64,000 nucleotides of DNA from assembly GCF_006715085.1 (NCBI RefSeq), contig NZ_VFMM01000001.1, positions 620,001-684,000 on the forward strand, given 5' to 3'. The position numbers and the translations under genes were made by a program. Below, in pieces: positions 26,301 through 34,998 of this stretch. The stretch's first letter is position 1. Each line of letters starts with the position of its first letter. A model generated the notes under the pieces. That model saw only the letters and a list, made by a program, of their open reading frames with translations, did no database searches and was not told where the DNA came from. This stretch comes from Kribbella jejuensis. Its GTDB lineage: Bacteria > Actinomycetota > Actinomycetes > Propionibacteriales > Kribbellaceae.

Positions 26301-26876
26301 ATGGCAAACGACGAGGACGTTCTCGAGTCGGTCGGACCGCGGCTGCGGGCGCTCCGCCTCGAGCGCGGTACGACGCTGGCGCAACTGTCCGACGCCACCG
26401 GGATCTCGGTGAGCACCCTGTCCCGGCTGGAGTCCGGGCAACGCCGGCCGACGCTGGAGCTGCTGCTGCCGCTCGCCCGGGCGCACCAGGTGCAGCTGGA
26501 CGAGCTGGTGGACGCGCCGCCGACCGGCGACCCGAGGATCTACGCCAAGCCGATCAAACGGCACGGCTCGATCCACATCCCGCTCAGCCGGCGGCCGGGT
26601 GGACTGCAGGCGTTCAAGCAGATCCTCCCAGAGGGCTACCCGGGCAACGACGTCGAGCAGAAGACCCATGAGGGCTACGACTGGTTCTACGTGCTGTCGG
26701 GCCGGATCCGGCTCAAGCTCGGCGACCAGGACTTCGTGGTCAAGGAGGGTGAGGTCGCCGAGTTCGACTGTCGCGTGCCGCACTGGTTCTCCAACCCGGG
26801 ACCTGGACCGACTGAGGTGCTATGTCTGTACGGCCCGCAGGGGGAGCGGCTGCATGTCCGAGCGCGAACCAGATGA
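26301..26876 (+). CDS. XRE-family regulator with C-terminal cupin domain
   Basis: 191 residues from ATG 26301. The N-terminal helix-turn-helix (LRALRLERGTTLAQLSDATGISVSTLSRLESGQRRPTLELLLPLA, about residues 14-58) is followed by a cupin barrel (EGYDWFYVLSGRIRLKLGDQDFVVKEGEVAEFDCRVPHWF, about 125-165). This is the common one-component architecture for small-metabolite sensing. It is divergent from the CxxC flavoprotein and precedes the asparaginase gene by 13 bases, so it may regulate either. Confidence 0.92.
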   Translation: MANDEDVLESVGPRLRALRLERGTTLAQLSDATGISVSTLSRLESGQRRPTLELLLPLARAHQVQLDELVDAPPTGDPRIYAKPIKRHGSIHIPLSRRPGGLQAFKQILPEGYPGNDVEQKTHEGYDWFYVLSGRIRLKLGDQDFVVKEGEVAEFDCRVPHWFSNPGPGPTEVLCLYGPQGERLHVRARTR

Positions 26877-26889
26877 CAGGAGAGACCTA

Positions 26890-27849
26890 GTGAGCGTCGC
26901 GTTGTTCACCTTGGGCGGGACGATCTCGATGGCCGGCAGCCAGCGGCTGACCGGCGCGGACCTCACCGCTGCCATGCCAGGACTGCCGGACCTGGGACAC
27001 CAGGTGGAGATCCAGGACATCGAGAAGGTCCCCAGTGCCAACCTGACCGCAGCAAAGCTGCTGGAGGTCGTCGACGCTGCCTCCAAGGCCGTGGCGGCCG
27101 GCGCGGCAGGGGCCGTGGTAACGCAGGGCACCGACACGCTCGAAGAGAGTGCGTTCCTCGCTGACCTGGTCTGGCCGCATCCACAGCCTCTCGTCTTCAC
27201 AGGGGCGATGCGGAACCCGACCCTGGCCGGTCCTGACGGCCCTGCGAACCTCCTGGCCGCCCTGCGCGTCGCCTGCTCCCCTGCGGCACGTGACCTCGGC
27301 GCACTGGTCGTCTTCAACGAGGAGATCCACGCAGCGCGCTGGGTACGCAAGACACACAGCACGAGTACGGCGACGTTCGTGTCACCGAACACGGGGCCGA
27401 TCGGACACGTCGTCGAGGACCAGGTGCGCGTTCTGACCCGACCGCAGCGGCTGGACGGTGTACAGGGCAGCGCCGAGCCCACCGAGCTCGACCGGATCCA
27501 CGTCGCGCTCTACACAGTCACACTGGACGACGACGGACTGCTCCTGCGCGGGCTGGCCGACACGCACCAGGGTCTCGTCATAGCGGGGTACGGCGTCGGT
27601 CACGTGCCCGCTGCGCTCGCTCCGGTGCTCGGAGAGCTGGCCACGCGGATCCCTGTCGTCCTGACATCGCGCACCGGCGCGGGCTCCGTGGTCCGCAACA
27701 CGTACCACTCCCCCGGCTCCGAGACCGATCTGCTGCAGCGCGGGCTGATCGACGGCGGGTTCCTCGACCCGTACAAGGCACGCGTGCTGCTTCGGTTGCT
27801 GTTGGCAACGGATGACGACGTCGAGACGGCGTTCTCGCAGTACGCCTAG
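26890..27849 (+). CDS. L-asparaginase family amidohydrolase
   Basis: 319 residues from GTG 26890, which has AGGAGAG five bases upstream. The nucleophile motif is LFTLGGTISM near the start. The second catalytic segment is GAVVTQGTDTLEESAFLADLVW, giving the Thr-Asp pair. A Lys-containing segment with PNLLAALRVA follows. It hydrolyses Asn to Asp and ammonia, probably in the cytoplasm since no signal peptide is seen. It follows the XRE-cupin gene in one transcript. Its stop overlaps the convergent sigma-factor stop by four bases (CTAG). Confidence 0.9.
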   Translation: MSVALFTLGGTISMAGSQRLTGADLTAAMPGLPDLGHQVEIQDIEKVPSANLTAAKLLEVVDAASKAVAAGAAGAVVTQGTDTLEESAFLADLVWPHPQPLVFTGAMRNPTLAGPDGPANLLAALRVACSPAARDLGALVVFNEEIHAARWVRKTHSTSTATFVSPNTGPIGHVVEDQVRVLTRPQRLDGVQGSAEPTELDRIHVALYTVTLDDDGLLLRGLADTHQGLVIAGYGVGHVPAALAPVLGELATRIPVVLTSRTGAGSVVRNTYHSPGSETDLLQRGLIDGGFLDPYKARVLLRLLLATDDDVETAFSQYA

Positions 27850-29051
27850 CTGAGGGAGGCTGCCTTGCCCATCAGGTAGTCGCGCTCGGGCAGGCTCGTG
27901 GTAGCGCGGGCCGCCGCGCGGAAGTGCTCGGCGGCGGTCTCGCGGTCGCCACGCATCTCGTACAGGTGCCCGCGGGTCGCATCCAGGCGGTGGTGGCCGG
28001 CCAGTTCGGCGTCCAGCGGTTCGAGCAGCTTCAGGCCGGCGTCGGGCCCGTCGACCATCGCGGCCGCGATCGCCCGGTTGAGCTTCACCATCGGGTTGCC
28101 GGACAGGTTCTCCAGCAGGCCGTACAGCGCGAGGATCTGCGGCCAGTCGGTCTCCTCCGCGCGGTCCACCTCGTCGTGCAGGGCAGCGATCGCCGCTTGC
28201 AGCTGGTACTCGCCGAGCGGTGGCGTGTCGAACGCCTCGACCGCGAGCGCCACGCCCTCGGTGATGTAGTCGTGGTTCCACAGCGACCGGTCCTGCTCCG
28301 CCAGCGGGATGAGCTCGCCCCGCGGCCCGGTCCGTGCCGCCCGCCTGGCGTCGGTCAGCAGCATCAGAGCGAGCAGACCGGTCACCTGCCCGTCCTCGGG
28401 GAGCTGAGCCCGTACGGCGCGGGTCAGACGGATCGCCTCACTCGACAGGTCGCTGCGGTGCAGCTCGGGCCCGCTCGTGCTCGTGTAGCCCTCGTTGAAC
28501 ATGAGGTAGAGCACGTGCAGCACGTTGCGCAGCCGGTCCGGGTCGGCGCTCAGTTCGAAGCTGGCGCCTTTGAGCTTCGACTTGGCACGGCTGATCCGCT
28601 GCGCCATGGTCGCTTCGGGCACCAGGTAGGCCGTGGCTATCTCAGCTGTGGTGAGCCCACCGACGGCTCGTAGCGTCAGGGCGATCGCAGACGCCGGGGT
28701 GAGTTCAGGGTGACAGCACAGGAACAGCAGGCGGAGGGTGTCGTCGTACTCCTCCACCTCTCCGAGCGGGACCTCGCGGAGCGCCGCGCGTTCTTCACGG
28801 CGCCGCCGCGCCTGCTGCTGGCGCACCTCGTCGATGAACCGCCGCGAGGCTGTCTGGATCAGCCAGGCCTTCGGGTTGTCGGGACGACCGTCCCGCGGCC
28901 ACGTGGTCGCAGCCGCGAGCAGGGCCTCCTGGACGGCGTCCTCGGCCGCGGCGAAATCACCGGACCAGCGCACGACAGCACCGAGGACCTGCGGCGTCAG
29001 CTCACGCAGCAGGTCCTCGAAATGCTCGTCAGTAGTCTTCGAGGTCGCCAT
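27846..29051 (-). CDS. ECF42-type RNA polymerase sigma factor with C-terminal DUF6596/TPR-like extension
   Basis: 401 residues. Regions 2 and 4 occupy about 1-170 (FAAAEDAVQEALLAAATTWP, then LTLRAVGGLTTAEIATAYLVPEATMAQRISRAKSKL). A long C-terminal extension includes LMFNEGYTS, VTGLLALMLLTDARRAAR and RDYLMGKAAS, the helical domain typical of the ECF42 group. In that group the extension is needed for activity and the partner is a YCII/DGPF protein rather than an anti-sigma. The upstream gene on the same strand is exactly such a protein, overlapping by 23 bases. Confidence 0.9.
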   Translation of the reverse strand: MATSKTTDEHFEDLLRELTPQVLGAVVRWSGDFAAAEDAVQEALLAAATTWPRDGRPDNPKAWLIQTASRRFIDEVRQQQARRRREERAALREVPLGEVEEYDDTLRLLFLCCHPELTPASAIALTLRAVGGLTTAEIATAYLVPEATMAQRISRAKSKLKGASFELSADPDRLRNVLHVLYLMFNEGYTSTSGPELHRSDLSSEAIRLTRAVRAQLPEDGQVTGLLALMLLTDARRAARTGPRGELIPLAEQDRSLWNHDYITEGVALAVEAFDTPPLGEYQLQAAIAALHDEVDRAEETDWPQILALYGLLENLSGNPMVKLNRAIAAAMVDGPDAGLKLLEPLDAELAGHHRLDATRGHLYEMRGDRETAAEHFRAAARATTSLPERDYLMGKAASLS

Positions 29052-29436
29052 CCGAATCCATGACCCGACGGACTTCGATCGGTTGCTCGAGCGGCACGCC
29101 GCCCGGCCCCGGCGCGGCGGACTGCTCCGCGGCGATCTCCAGCGCCCGCTCCTCCGACTCGACGTCGATCATCGTGTAGCCGGCCAGGACCTCCTTGGAC
29201 TCGGCGTACGGACCGTCGGTCAGCACCGGAGCGCTCACACCGTTGGCCCGCACGACCTTGGCGTGCTTGGGCCAGGTCAGCCCGTTCACCTCGACCAGCT
29301 CACCGCTCTGCCGCAGCCGCTCGAGGCCGTCGCTCAGGTGCTTCAGGTGCGCGTCCATGTCGGCCTTGTCCCACTCCAGCATCGGCACGTCGCAGTTCCC
29401 GCCGTCCATGTTCATCAGCAGCATGAACTTCGTCAT
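29029..29436 (-). CDS. YCII-related (DGPF) protein, ECF42 partner
   Basis: 135 residues. The YCII/DGPF signature is VLTDGPYAESKEVLAGYTMIDVESEERALEIA, near residues 75-106, after MTKFMLLMNMD. The fold is a ferredoxin-like dimer with a conserved His/Asp site, of uncertain catalytic role. It precedes the ECF42-type sigma gene and overlaps its start, consistent with the known gene pairing. The family is likely a target or modulator of the sigma factor. The chain is longer than minimal YCII proteins because of an acidic C-terminus. Confidence 0.9.
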   Translation of the reverse strand: MTKFMLLMNMDGGNCDVPMLEWDKADMDAHLKHLSDGLERLRQSGELVEVNGLTWPKHAKVVRANGVSAPVLTDGPYAESKEVLAGYTMIDVESEERALEIAAEQSAAPGPGGVPLEQPIEVRRVMDSDGDLEDY

Positions 29437-29509
29437 CAGGGTCCTCCTAGTTCGGGATGTCTACCCGGGAGACGGAGCCGTTGGCCGGTTCTCTACATCA
29501 GTCCAGCCA

Positions 29510-30730
29510 TCAGTCCAGGAGGGCGTCGACGAACTGTTCGGGCTCGAACGGCGCCAGGTCGTCGGGGCCCTCACCGAGGCCGACCAGCTTCACCGGTACG
29601 CCGAGTTCGCGCTGCACCGCGATCACGATGCCGCCCTTCGCCGTACCGTCCAGCTTGGTCAGCACCAGGCCGGTGACGTTGATGACCTCGGCGAACACGC
29701 GCGCCTGGGTGAGACCGTTCTGACCGGTGGTGGCGTCGATGACGAGCAGGACCTCGTCGACCTCGGCGGTCTTCTCGATCACCCGCTTCACCTTGCCGAG
29801 CTCGTCCATCAGACCGGTCTTGGTGTGCAGGCGGCCGGCGGTGTCGACCAGTACGACGTCCGCCTCCTCCTCGATGCCCTCCTTGACCGCGTCGAACGCG
29901 ATGCTGGCCGGGTCGCCGCCCTCAGGACCCCGCACGGTCCGGGCGCCGACGCGCTCACCCCAGGTCTGCAGCTGGTCGGCCGCGGCCGCACGGAAGGTGT
30001 CGGCGGCACCGAGGACGACAGTCTTGTCCTCGGCGATCAGCACGCGCGCCAGGCGACCGACGGTGGTGGTCTTGCCGGTCCCGTTCACGCCGACCATCAG
30101 GATGACGGCGGGCTGACCGTCCTTGCGGCTCGCCTTGAGCGACCGGTCCATCGACGGGTCGACCAGGTTCACCAGCTCCTCGCGGAGGATCTCTCTCGCC
30201 TGCGCGGCACCCACACCCTCGACGCGCATCCGGGTCCGCAGGTGTTCGACCAGCTCCTGCGTGGGCGCCACACCGACGTCCGCGGTGATCAGCGTGGTCT
30301 CGATGTCCTCCCACGCTTCCTCGTCGAGCTTGTCGCGGGACAGCAGCGCGAGCAGACCCTTGCCGAGCGAACCCTGCGAGCGCGCCAGCCGGGCGCGCAG
30401 CCGGACCAGGCGGCCCTGCGCGGACTCCGGCTTCTCGAGCGTCGTCGTCGTTTCCGGCAGCTCGGTGTCCTCGAGCGTGCGGGTCGGGGTGTCGCGCGGT
30501 TCCTCCGCGTCCTCGCCGACCCGCGGCTCGGTGGTCTCAGTGGTCTCGGTGGTCTCGGGGGCCTCGACCTGGGGTTTGGTGGCCGCGGGCAGCTCCCGGC
30601 GGCGCCGGCGGGTGACGACCAGGCCGGTGGTACCGACGACCAGCACGACCGCGATCGCGACCACGATCGTGATCAGCGCCTGGTCGGTCAGCATCGGGAG
30701 GAGCATCGAGATCAGCTGTGGGGTCAACAC
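29510..30730 (-). CDS. ftsY: Signal recognition particle receptor FtsY
   Basis: 406 residues from GTG 30730, which has GGGGA immediately upstream; a GTG 12 codons earlier is possible. An N-terminal helix (ALITIVVAIAVVLVVGTTGLVV) anchors it, followed by an acidic A domain with TETTETTETTEP repeats. The NG domain contains GVNGTGKTTTVGRLA, AADTFRAAAADQL, DTAGRLHT and TKLDGTAKGG. It docks the Ffh-ribosome complex at the membrane. The usual neighbour smc is about 10 kb upstream here because cyd and other genes lie between. Confidence 0.95.
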   Translation of the reverse strand: MLTPQLISMLLPMLTDQALITIVVAIAVVLVVGTTGLVVTRRRRRELPAATKPQVEAPETTETTETTEPRVGEDAEEPRDTPTRTLEDTELPETTTTLEKPESAQGRLVRLRARLARSQGSLGKGLLALLSRDKLDEEAWEDIETTLITADVGVAPTQELVEHLRTRMRVEGVGAAQAREILREELVNLVDPSMDRSLKASRKDGQPAVILMVGVNGTGKTTTVGRLARVLIAEDKTVVLGAADTFRAAAADQLQTWGERVGARTVRGPEGGDPASIAFDAVKEGIEEEADVVLVDTAGRLHTKTGLMDELGKVKRVIEKTAEVDEVLLVIDATTGQNGLTQARVFAEVINVTGLVLTKLDGTAKGGIVIAVQRELGVPVKLVGLGEGPDDLAPFEPEQFVDALLD

Positions 30731-30773
30731 GGTTCCCCATCTTGACAGACGCCCGGCCCGCCGCACGCATTCG

Positions 30774-32390
30774 TCACGTCAGGCAAACCAGCTGTCGCGG
30801 TAGGTGATCGGGTACCAGCTCGGGGCGGTGGGTGAGCAGGACCACGGTCCGGTCGCCGGCGGCCGCGAAGAGGTCTGCCAGCAGGGCACGGCCGGTCTCC
30901 TCGTCCAGGTGCTCGGTGGGCTCGTCCAGGACGAGTACGTCGCGCTCGGCGAGCAGCAGGCGGGCGAACGCGAGCCGCTGGCGCTCACCGCCGGACAGCC
31001 GTGCGCCGTGCTCGCCGACCATCGTGTCGAGGCCGTCGGGCAGGTTCTCGACGAAGACCCCGAGACGGGCGCGGTAGAGGGCCTTCCACAGCTGCAGGTC
31101 GCTGACGCCGGGCTTGGCGAGGAGAAGGTTCTCGCGGATGGTCGTGTCGAAGACGTGGCTCTCCTGGGTCAGTAGGCCGACTACTGAGCGCACTTGGTCG
31201 CCTTCGAGCTTCGACAGATCTACGCCGTCCAGGAGTACCTCTCCGCCGCGGGGCTCGAGGAAACGGAGCAGGACGGCTGCCAGCGTGCTCTTGCCGGAGC
31301 CGCTGGGGCCTGTGATCACCACGCGGCTTCCCGCCGGCAGGTCGAGGCTCAGGTCGTTCAGTACGTCGGTGTCGTCGTACCCGACTCGTAGGAGGTTCAC
31401 GTGGAGGTCGCGGCCGGGTGGGAGCGGCACGGGGTTGGTTGGTTCGGTTACTGGTTCCGGTGTGTCGATGAGTTCTTGGACTCGGGCGAGGGAGGCTCGG
31501 TTGCGGATCGCCAGCTGCGCGGCGGCGGGGATTCCGCCGAGTACGTCGGCCAGGGCGAGCGGGGTGAGTACCAGTACTGCGAAGACGGCGCCGGTGATGT
31601 TCGCCGTACTGCCGAGGATGAGGGCTGCCACGCTGGCGCCGCCGATGCACACGACGAGGAGTGCACTGCCCAAGCCGGTGCTCCACGCGGAACGGCGCTC
31701 GGCGGCGGCTAGGCGGGCGTCGCGGGTGGTGAAGTCTTGGAGGACGGTGTCGACGGCGTTGTAGGCGAGTACGTCGGCTGCGGTGAGCAGGGTTTCGGTC
31801 GTGGTGGCTGCTACGTCACCGCGGGCGCCGGCGAGGTTGCGCTCGGCACGGCGGGCGGTGCGGGCGGTCAGCCACGGTACGACGGTGCAGGCCACCAGTA
31901 CCGCGAGAGCCGTCGCTGCTCCCGCGGCGGGCAGAAGCAGCGCCAACAGCCCGACTGTGGCTGCCGCCGTGATGACAGCAACGGCCACGGGCAGCAGGAC
32001 GCGCAGCCACAGGTCCAGTACGGCATCCACATCCAGCACCAACCGGGCGAGCAAGTCCCCCTTCCGCTGCCCACCCAACGGCGCCAGCTTCTCCAACCGC
32101 CCGGTGATCCGCCCCCGCGTCTCGCCCAGCACCCGGTAGGCGGCGTCGTGTCCCACCAACCGCTCGACGTACCGGAACACACCCCGCCCCACCCCAAACC
32201 CCCGCACCGCCACAATCGGCACCATCAACAACAACACCGGTGGCTGCCCCGCCGCTGCCGTAATCAACCACGCCGAAGTAGCCAACAACCCAACCGACGA
32301 CCCCGCGGCCGCTACCCCCAGCCCCAAAGCCAGTACAAGCCGCCAAACCACCCCACCCCGCGGCCGCGCCAACTCCCAGTCGGTGTTCAT
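30774..32390 (-). CDS. cydC: Thiol ABC exporter subunit CydC
   Basis: 538 residues from ATG 32390, which overlaps the cydD stop (ATGA); the frame is open further upstream only as a shadow of cydD. The membrane domain (six helices, about 20-300) begins MNTDWELARPRGGVVWRLVLALGLGVAAAG. The ATPase has ITGPSGSGKSTLAAVLLRFLEP, signature LSGGERQRLAFARLLL and DVLVLDEPTEHLD. With CydD it exports cysteine or glutathione needed to assemble cytochrome bd. The stop is 44 bases before the ftsY start region. Confidence 0.93.
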   Translation of the reverse strand: MNTDWELARPRGGVVWRLVLALGLGVAAAGSSVGLLATSAWLITAAAGQPPVLLLMVPIVAVRGFGVGRGVFRYVERLVGHDAAYRVLGETRGRITGRLEKLAPLGGQRKGDLLARLVLDVDAVLDLWLRVLLPVAVAVITAAATVGLLALLLPAAGAATALAVLVACTVVPWLTARTARRAERNLAGARGDVAATTTETLLTAADVLAYNAVDTVLQDFTTRDARLAAAERRSAWSTGLGSALLVVCIGGASVAALILGSTANITGAVFAVLVLTPLALADVLGGIPAAAQLAIRNRASLARVQELIDTPEPVTEPTNPVPLPPGRDLHVNLLRVGYDDTDVLNDLSLDLPAGSRVVITGPSGSGKSTLAAVLLRFLEPRGGEVLLDGVDLSKLEGDQVRSVVGLLTQESHVFDTTIRENLLLAKPGVSDLQLWKALYRARLGVFVENLPDGLDTMVGEHGARLSGGERQRLAFARLLLAERDVLVLDEPTEHLDEETGRALLADLFAAAGDRTVVLLTHRPELVPDHLPRQLVCLT

Positions 32391-34012
32391 GCGTTCACCA
32401 GCTCTCGGGTTCCTACTGGGACTGTGCGGTCGGCTGCTGCTATCAGGGCGGGGCGGTGGGCGATCATGAGGATTGTTTTGCCGGTGGTGCCGAGGGATTG
32501 GATTACTGCGGCTTCGGTGGTTGGGTCCAGGCCGGCTGTGGGTTCGTCCAGGAGGAGTACGGGGGCTTCGGTCAGGAGGGCTCTGGCTAGGGCTACTCGG
32601 CGTTGTTGGCCGCCGGAGAGTTGGTGGCCTTGTTCGCCTACCTGTTTGTTCAGGGGGAGGTCGGGGGCGCCTGCGGTGGTCAGGGCGGTGCGGACTTCTG
32701 CGTCGGTGGCATCCGGGCGGGAGAGGCGGACGTTGTCTGCCACGGTGCCCAGGCGGAGGCCGGGAGACTGCGGGACCCAGGCGAACTGGCGGCGCCACTC
32801 GGCCGGGTCGAACTCGTCGGCAGCCGTCCCGCCCGCCACGACGACGCCGCGGTCGGGGGTGACGAAGCCGAGCAACACGGACAGGACTGTGGACTTGCCG
32901 GCGCCGCTCGGGCCGGTCAGGGCAACGACCTCGCCCGGGTGAAGCTCCAGGTCGAACCCTTCCAACGCAGGCTCCGTACGGCCCGGGTACGTCACAGTCA
33001 CGTCGTACAACTGCAAAGGCGTCACCCGCAGATCCGGTACGTCGGTCCGCTCCCCCCGCACCGGCAGCGGCGTCTCCAGTACGCGGAACACCTCCTCGCT
33101 CGCGGCCACCCCGTCAGCGCTCGCGTGGAACTGCATCCCCACCTGCCGCAGCGGCAGATAAGCCTCCGGGGCCAGGATCAGCACCATCAACGCCGTCTCC
33201 AGCCCGAGCTTCCCGTCCACCAGCCGCAGCCCGACCCCGACCGCAACCAACGCCACCGACAGACTGGCCAGCAACTCCAGCGCGAACGACGACAAGAACG
33301 CGACCCGCAAGCTCCCCATCGACGCGGCCCGGTGCTGATCGGTCACGCGTCGTACGGCGGACTCCTGCGCCTTGGCGCGACCGAACAGCTTCAGCGTCGT
33401 GAGTCCACCGACAACATCCGCGAAGTGATGCGCCAGCACAGCCAGCGCATGCTGCCGGCGCCGGCTGCGCGCCTGCGTCACCCAACCGATCAGCACCATG
33501 AAGATCGGGATCAGCGGCAACGTCACCACCACCGTCCCCGCCGCGATCAGGTCACCAGTAGCCATCCATCCGATCACCCCAGCGGGCACAGTGGAGGCAA
33601 GAACCAACTGCGGCAGGTAGCGAGCGAAGTACGGATCCAGGTCATCCAGGCCCTTCGTCAGCAACGTGGTGAGCGCGCTGCTCCGTTCCCCACTCAGCCA
33701 CACGGGCCCGAGCTTCAACGAGTGCTCCAGCACCTGCCGGCGCAACGTGGACTTCACCGCGGCCGCAGCACGTTGCGCGACGACTTCCTGCGCCCACACC
33801 AGCAGTGCCCGTCCAAGCACGACTGCTACCAGACCCCACGCGACCGCACCGACAGCGGTGCCCCGCAGTACGACGCCGGCGATGCCATGCGCCAGCAGCA
33901 CCGCCTGCCCGATGATCAGCACGCCACTGGCGACCCCGATCACCACAGACGCAGCCAGGAACACCCGGGCACCACGTGCGCGCCGGAGCAGCCGGGGGTC
34001 GAGCGGCTTCAT
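32387..34012 (-). CDS. cydD: Thiol ABC exporter subunit CydD
   Basis: 541 residues from ATG 34012, overlapping the cydB stop by ATGA. Transmembrane domain begins MKPLDPRLLRRARGARVFLAASVVIG. The ATPase region has LTGPSGAGKSTVLSVLLGF, LSGGQQRRVALARALL and PVLLLDEPTAGLDP. The family forms the heterodimer CydDC. Codon use shifts near the 3' end (more G/T at third positions), continuing in the start of cydC. It is part of one operon cydA-cydB-cydD-cydC. Confidence 0.93.
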   Translation of the reverse strand: MKPLDPRLLRRARGARVFLAASVVIGVASGVLIIGQAVLLAHGIAGVVLRGTAVGAVAWGLVAVVLGRALLVWAQEVVAQRAAAAVKSTLRRQVLEHSLKLGPVWLSGERSSALTTLLTKGLDDLDPYFARYLPQLVLASTVPAGVIGWMATGDLIAAGTVVVTLPLIPIFMVLIGWVTQARSRRRQHALAVLAHHFADVVGGLTTLKLFGRAKAQESAVRRVTDQHRAASMGSLRVAFLSSFALELLASLSVALVAVGVGLRLVDGKLGLETALMVLILAPEAYLPLRQVGMQFHASADGVAASEEVFRVLETPLPVRGERTDVPDLRVTPLQLYDVTVTYPGRTEPALEGFDLELHPGEVVALTGPSGAGKSTVLSVLLGFVTPDRGVVVAGGTAADEFDPAEWRRQFAWVPQSPGLRLGTVADNVRLSRPDATDAEVRTALTTAGAPDLPLNKQVGEQGHQLSGGQQRRVALARALLTEAPVLLLDEPTAGLDPTTEAAVIQSLGTTGKTILMIAHRPALIAAADRTVPVGTRELVNA

Positions 34013-34989
34013 GCGGCCACGACCCGCTTGCGGAACACCCAGTACGTCCAGCCCTGGTACAGCAGCACCAGCGGCAGGAAGATCGCGGTGATGATCGTCA
34101 TCGCCTTGAGCGTGTACGGCGAGGACGCGGCGTCCGCTGCGGTCAAGGAGGTCGCGGCAACCGTTGACGGCATCACCTCCGGGAACAACGCGACGAACAA
34201 CGACACCACAGCCAGCCCGATCGCCAGTGTCGTACCGACGAAGGCCCACCCCTCGCGCCGCAGTACGTTCGCGACCAGACCGCCCGCGAAAGCGACGATC
34301 GCGGCCACCGCAATCACCACCGACGCCGTGTCGCCCCGCAGCGCCTGCGCCCAGAGCAGGAAGGCGATCGCCAGCACCGCCGCGACCACGCCGAGCCGGG
34401 TCGCGAGCCGGTTGGCGCGGGCCCGCAGGTCATGCGTCGTCCGCAACGCCAGGAAGATCGCGCCGTGCGTGACGAACACCGCGATGAAGGTCAGCCCGCC
34501 GAGCAGCGCGAACGGGTTCAGCAACGTCCCGAAGCTGCCGACGTACTCGTGAGCCTGGTCCAGCGGTACGCCGCGCACGATGTTGCCGAAGGCAACGCCC
34601 CAGAGCAGCGCCGGAAGCAGCGACCCGACCACGATCATCACGTCCATCCGGGACCGCCAGACCGGGTCGTCCCGCTTGCCGCGGTACTCCAGCGCGACGC
34701 CGCGGACGATCAATCCGACCAGGATGAAGAACAACGGCAGGTAGAACCCGCTGAACAGCGTCGCGTACCACTCCGGGAAGGCCGCGAACGTCGCCGCACC
34801 GGCCATGATCAGCCAGACCTCGTTGCCGTCCCAGACCGGGCCGATGGTCTCGATCGCGGCCCGTCGTTCGGTCTCGTTGCGGCCGAGCACGCGGTACAGC
34901 ATGCCGACGCCGAAGTCGAAGCCCTCGAGGACGAAGTACCCGGTCCAGAGCATCGCGATCGCGATGAACCACACAGTCGTCAGTTCCAT
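34009..34989 (-). CDS. cydB: Cytochrome bd ubiquinol/menaquinol oxidase subunit II
   Basis: 326 residues, eight to nine membrane helices. It starts with the conserved MELTTVWFIAIAMLWTGYFVLEGFDFGVGML and contains GPVWDGNEVWLIMAGAATFAAFPEWYA, the CydB core near the heme channel. The C-terminus YQGWTYWVFRKRV is typical. CydB pairs with CydA in the terminal oxidase that reduces oxygen at low tension without pumping protons. It starts 9 bases after cydA ends. Confidence 0.95.
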   Translation of the reverse strand: MELTTVWFIAIAMLWTGYFVLEGFDFGVGMLYRVLGRNETERRAAIETIGPVWDGNEVWLIMAGAATFAAFPEWYATLFSGFYLPLFFILVGLIVRGVALEYRGKRDDPVWRSRMDVMIVVGSLLPALLWGVAFGNIVRGVPLDQAHEYVGSFGTLLNPFALLGGLTFIAVFVTHGAIFLALRTTHDLRARANRLATRLGVVAAVLAIAFLLWAQALRGDTASVVIAVAAIVAFAGGLVANVLRREGWAFVGTTLAIGLAVVSLFVALFPEVMPSTVAATSLTAADAASSPYTLKAMTIITAIFLPLVLLYQGWTYWVFRKRVVAA

Positions 34990-34998
34990 GTCGGCCTC

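Noticed and set aside
32391..32798. N-terminal extension of CydC
   Set aside because: The extra residues are Pro/Arg-rich and overlap cydD on the same strand; the ATGA junction at 32387-32390 gives the normal start.
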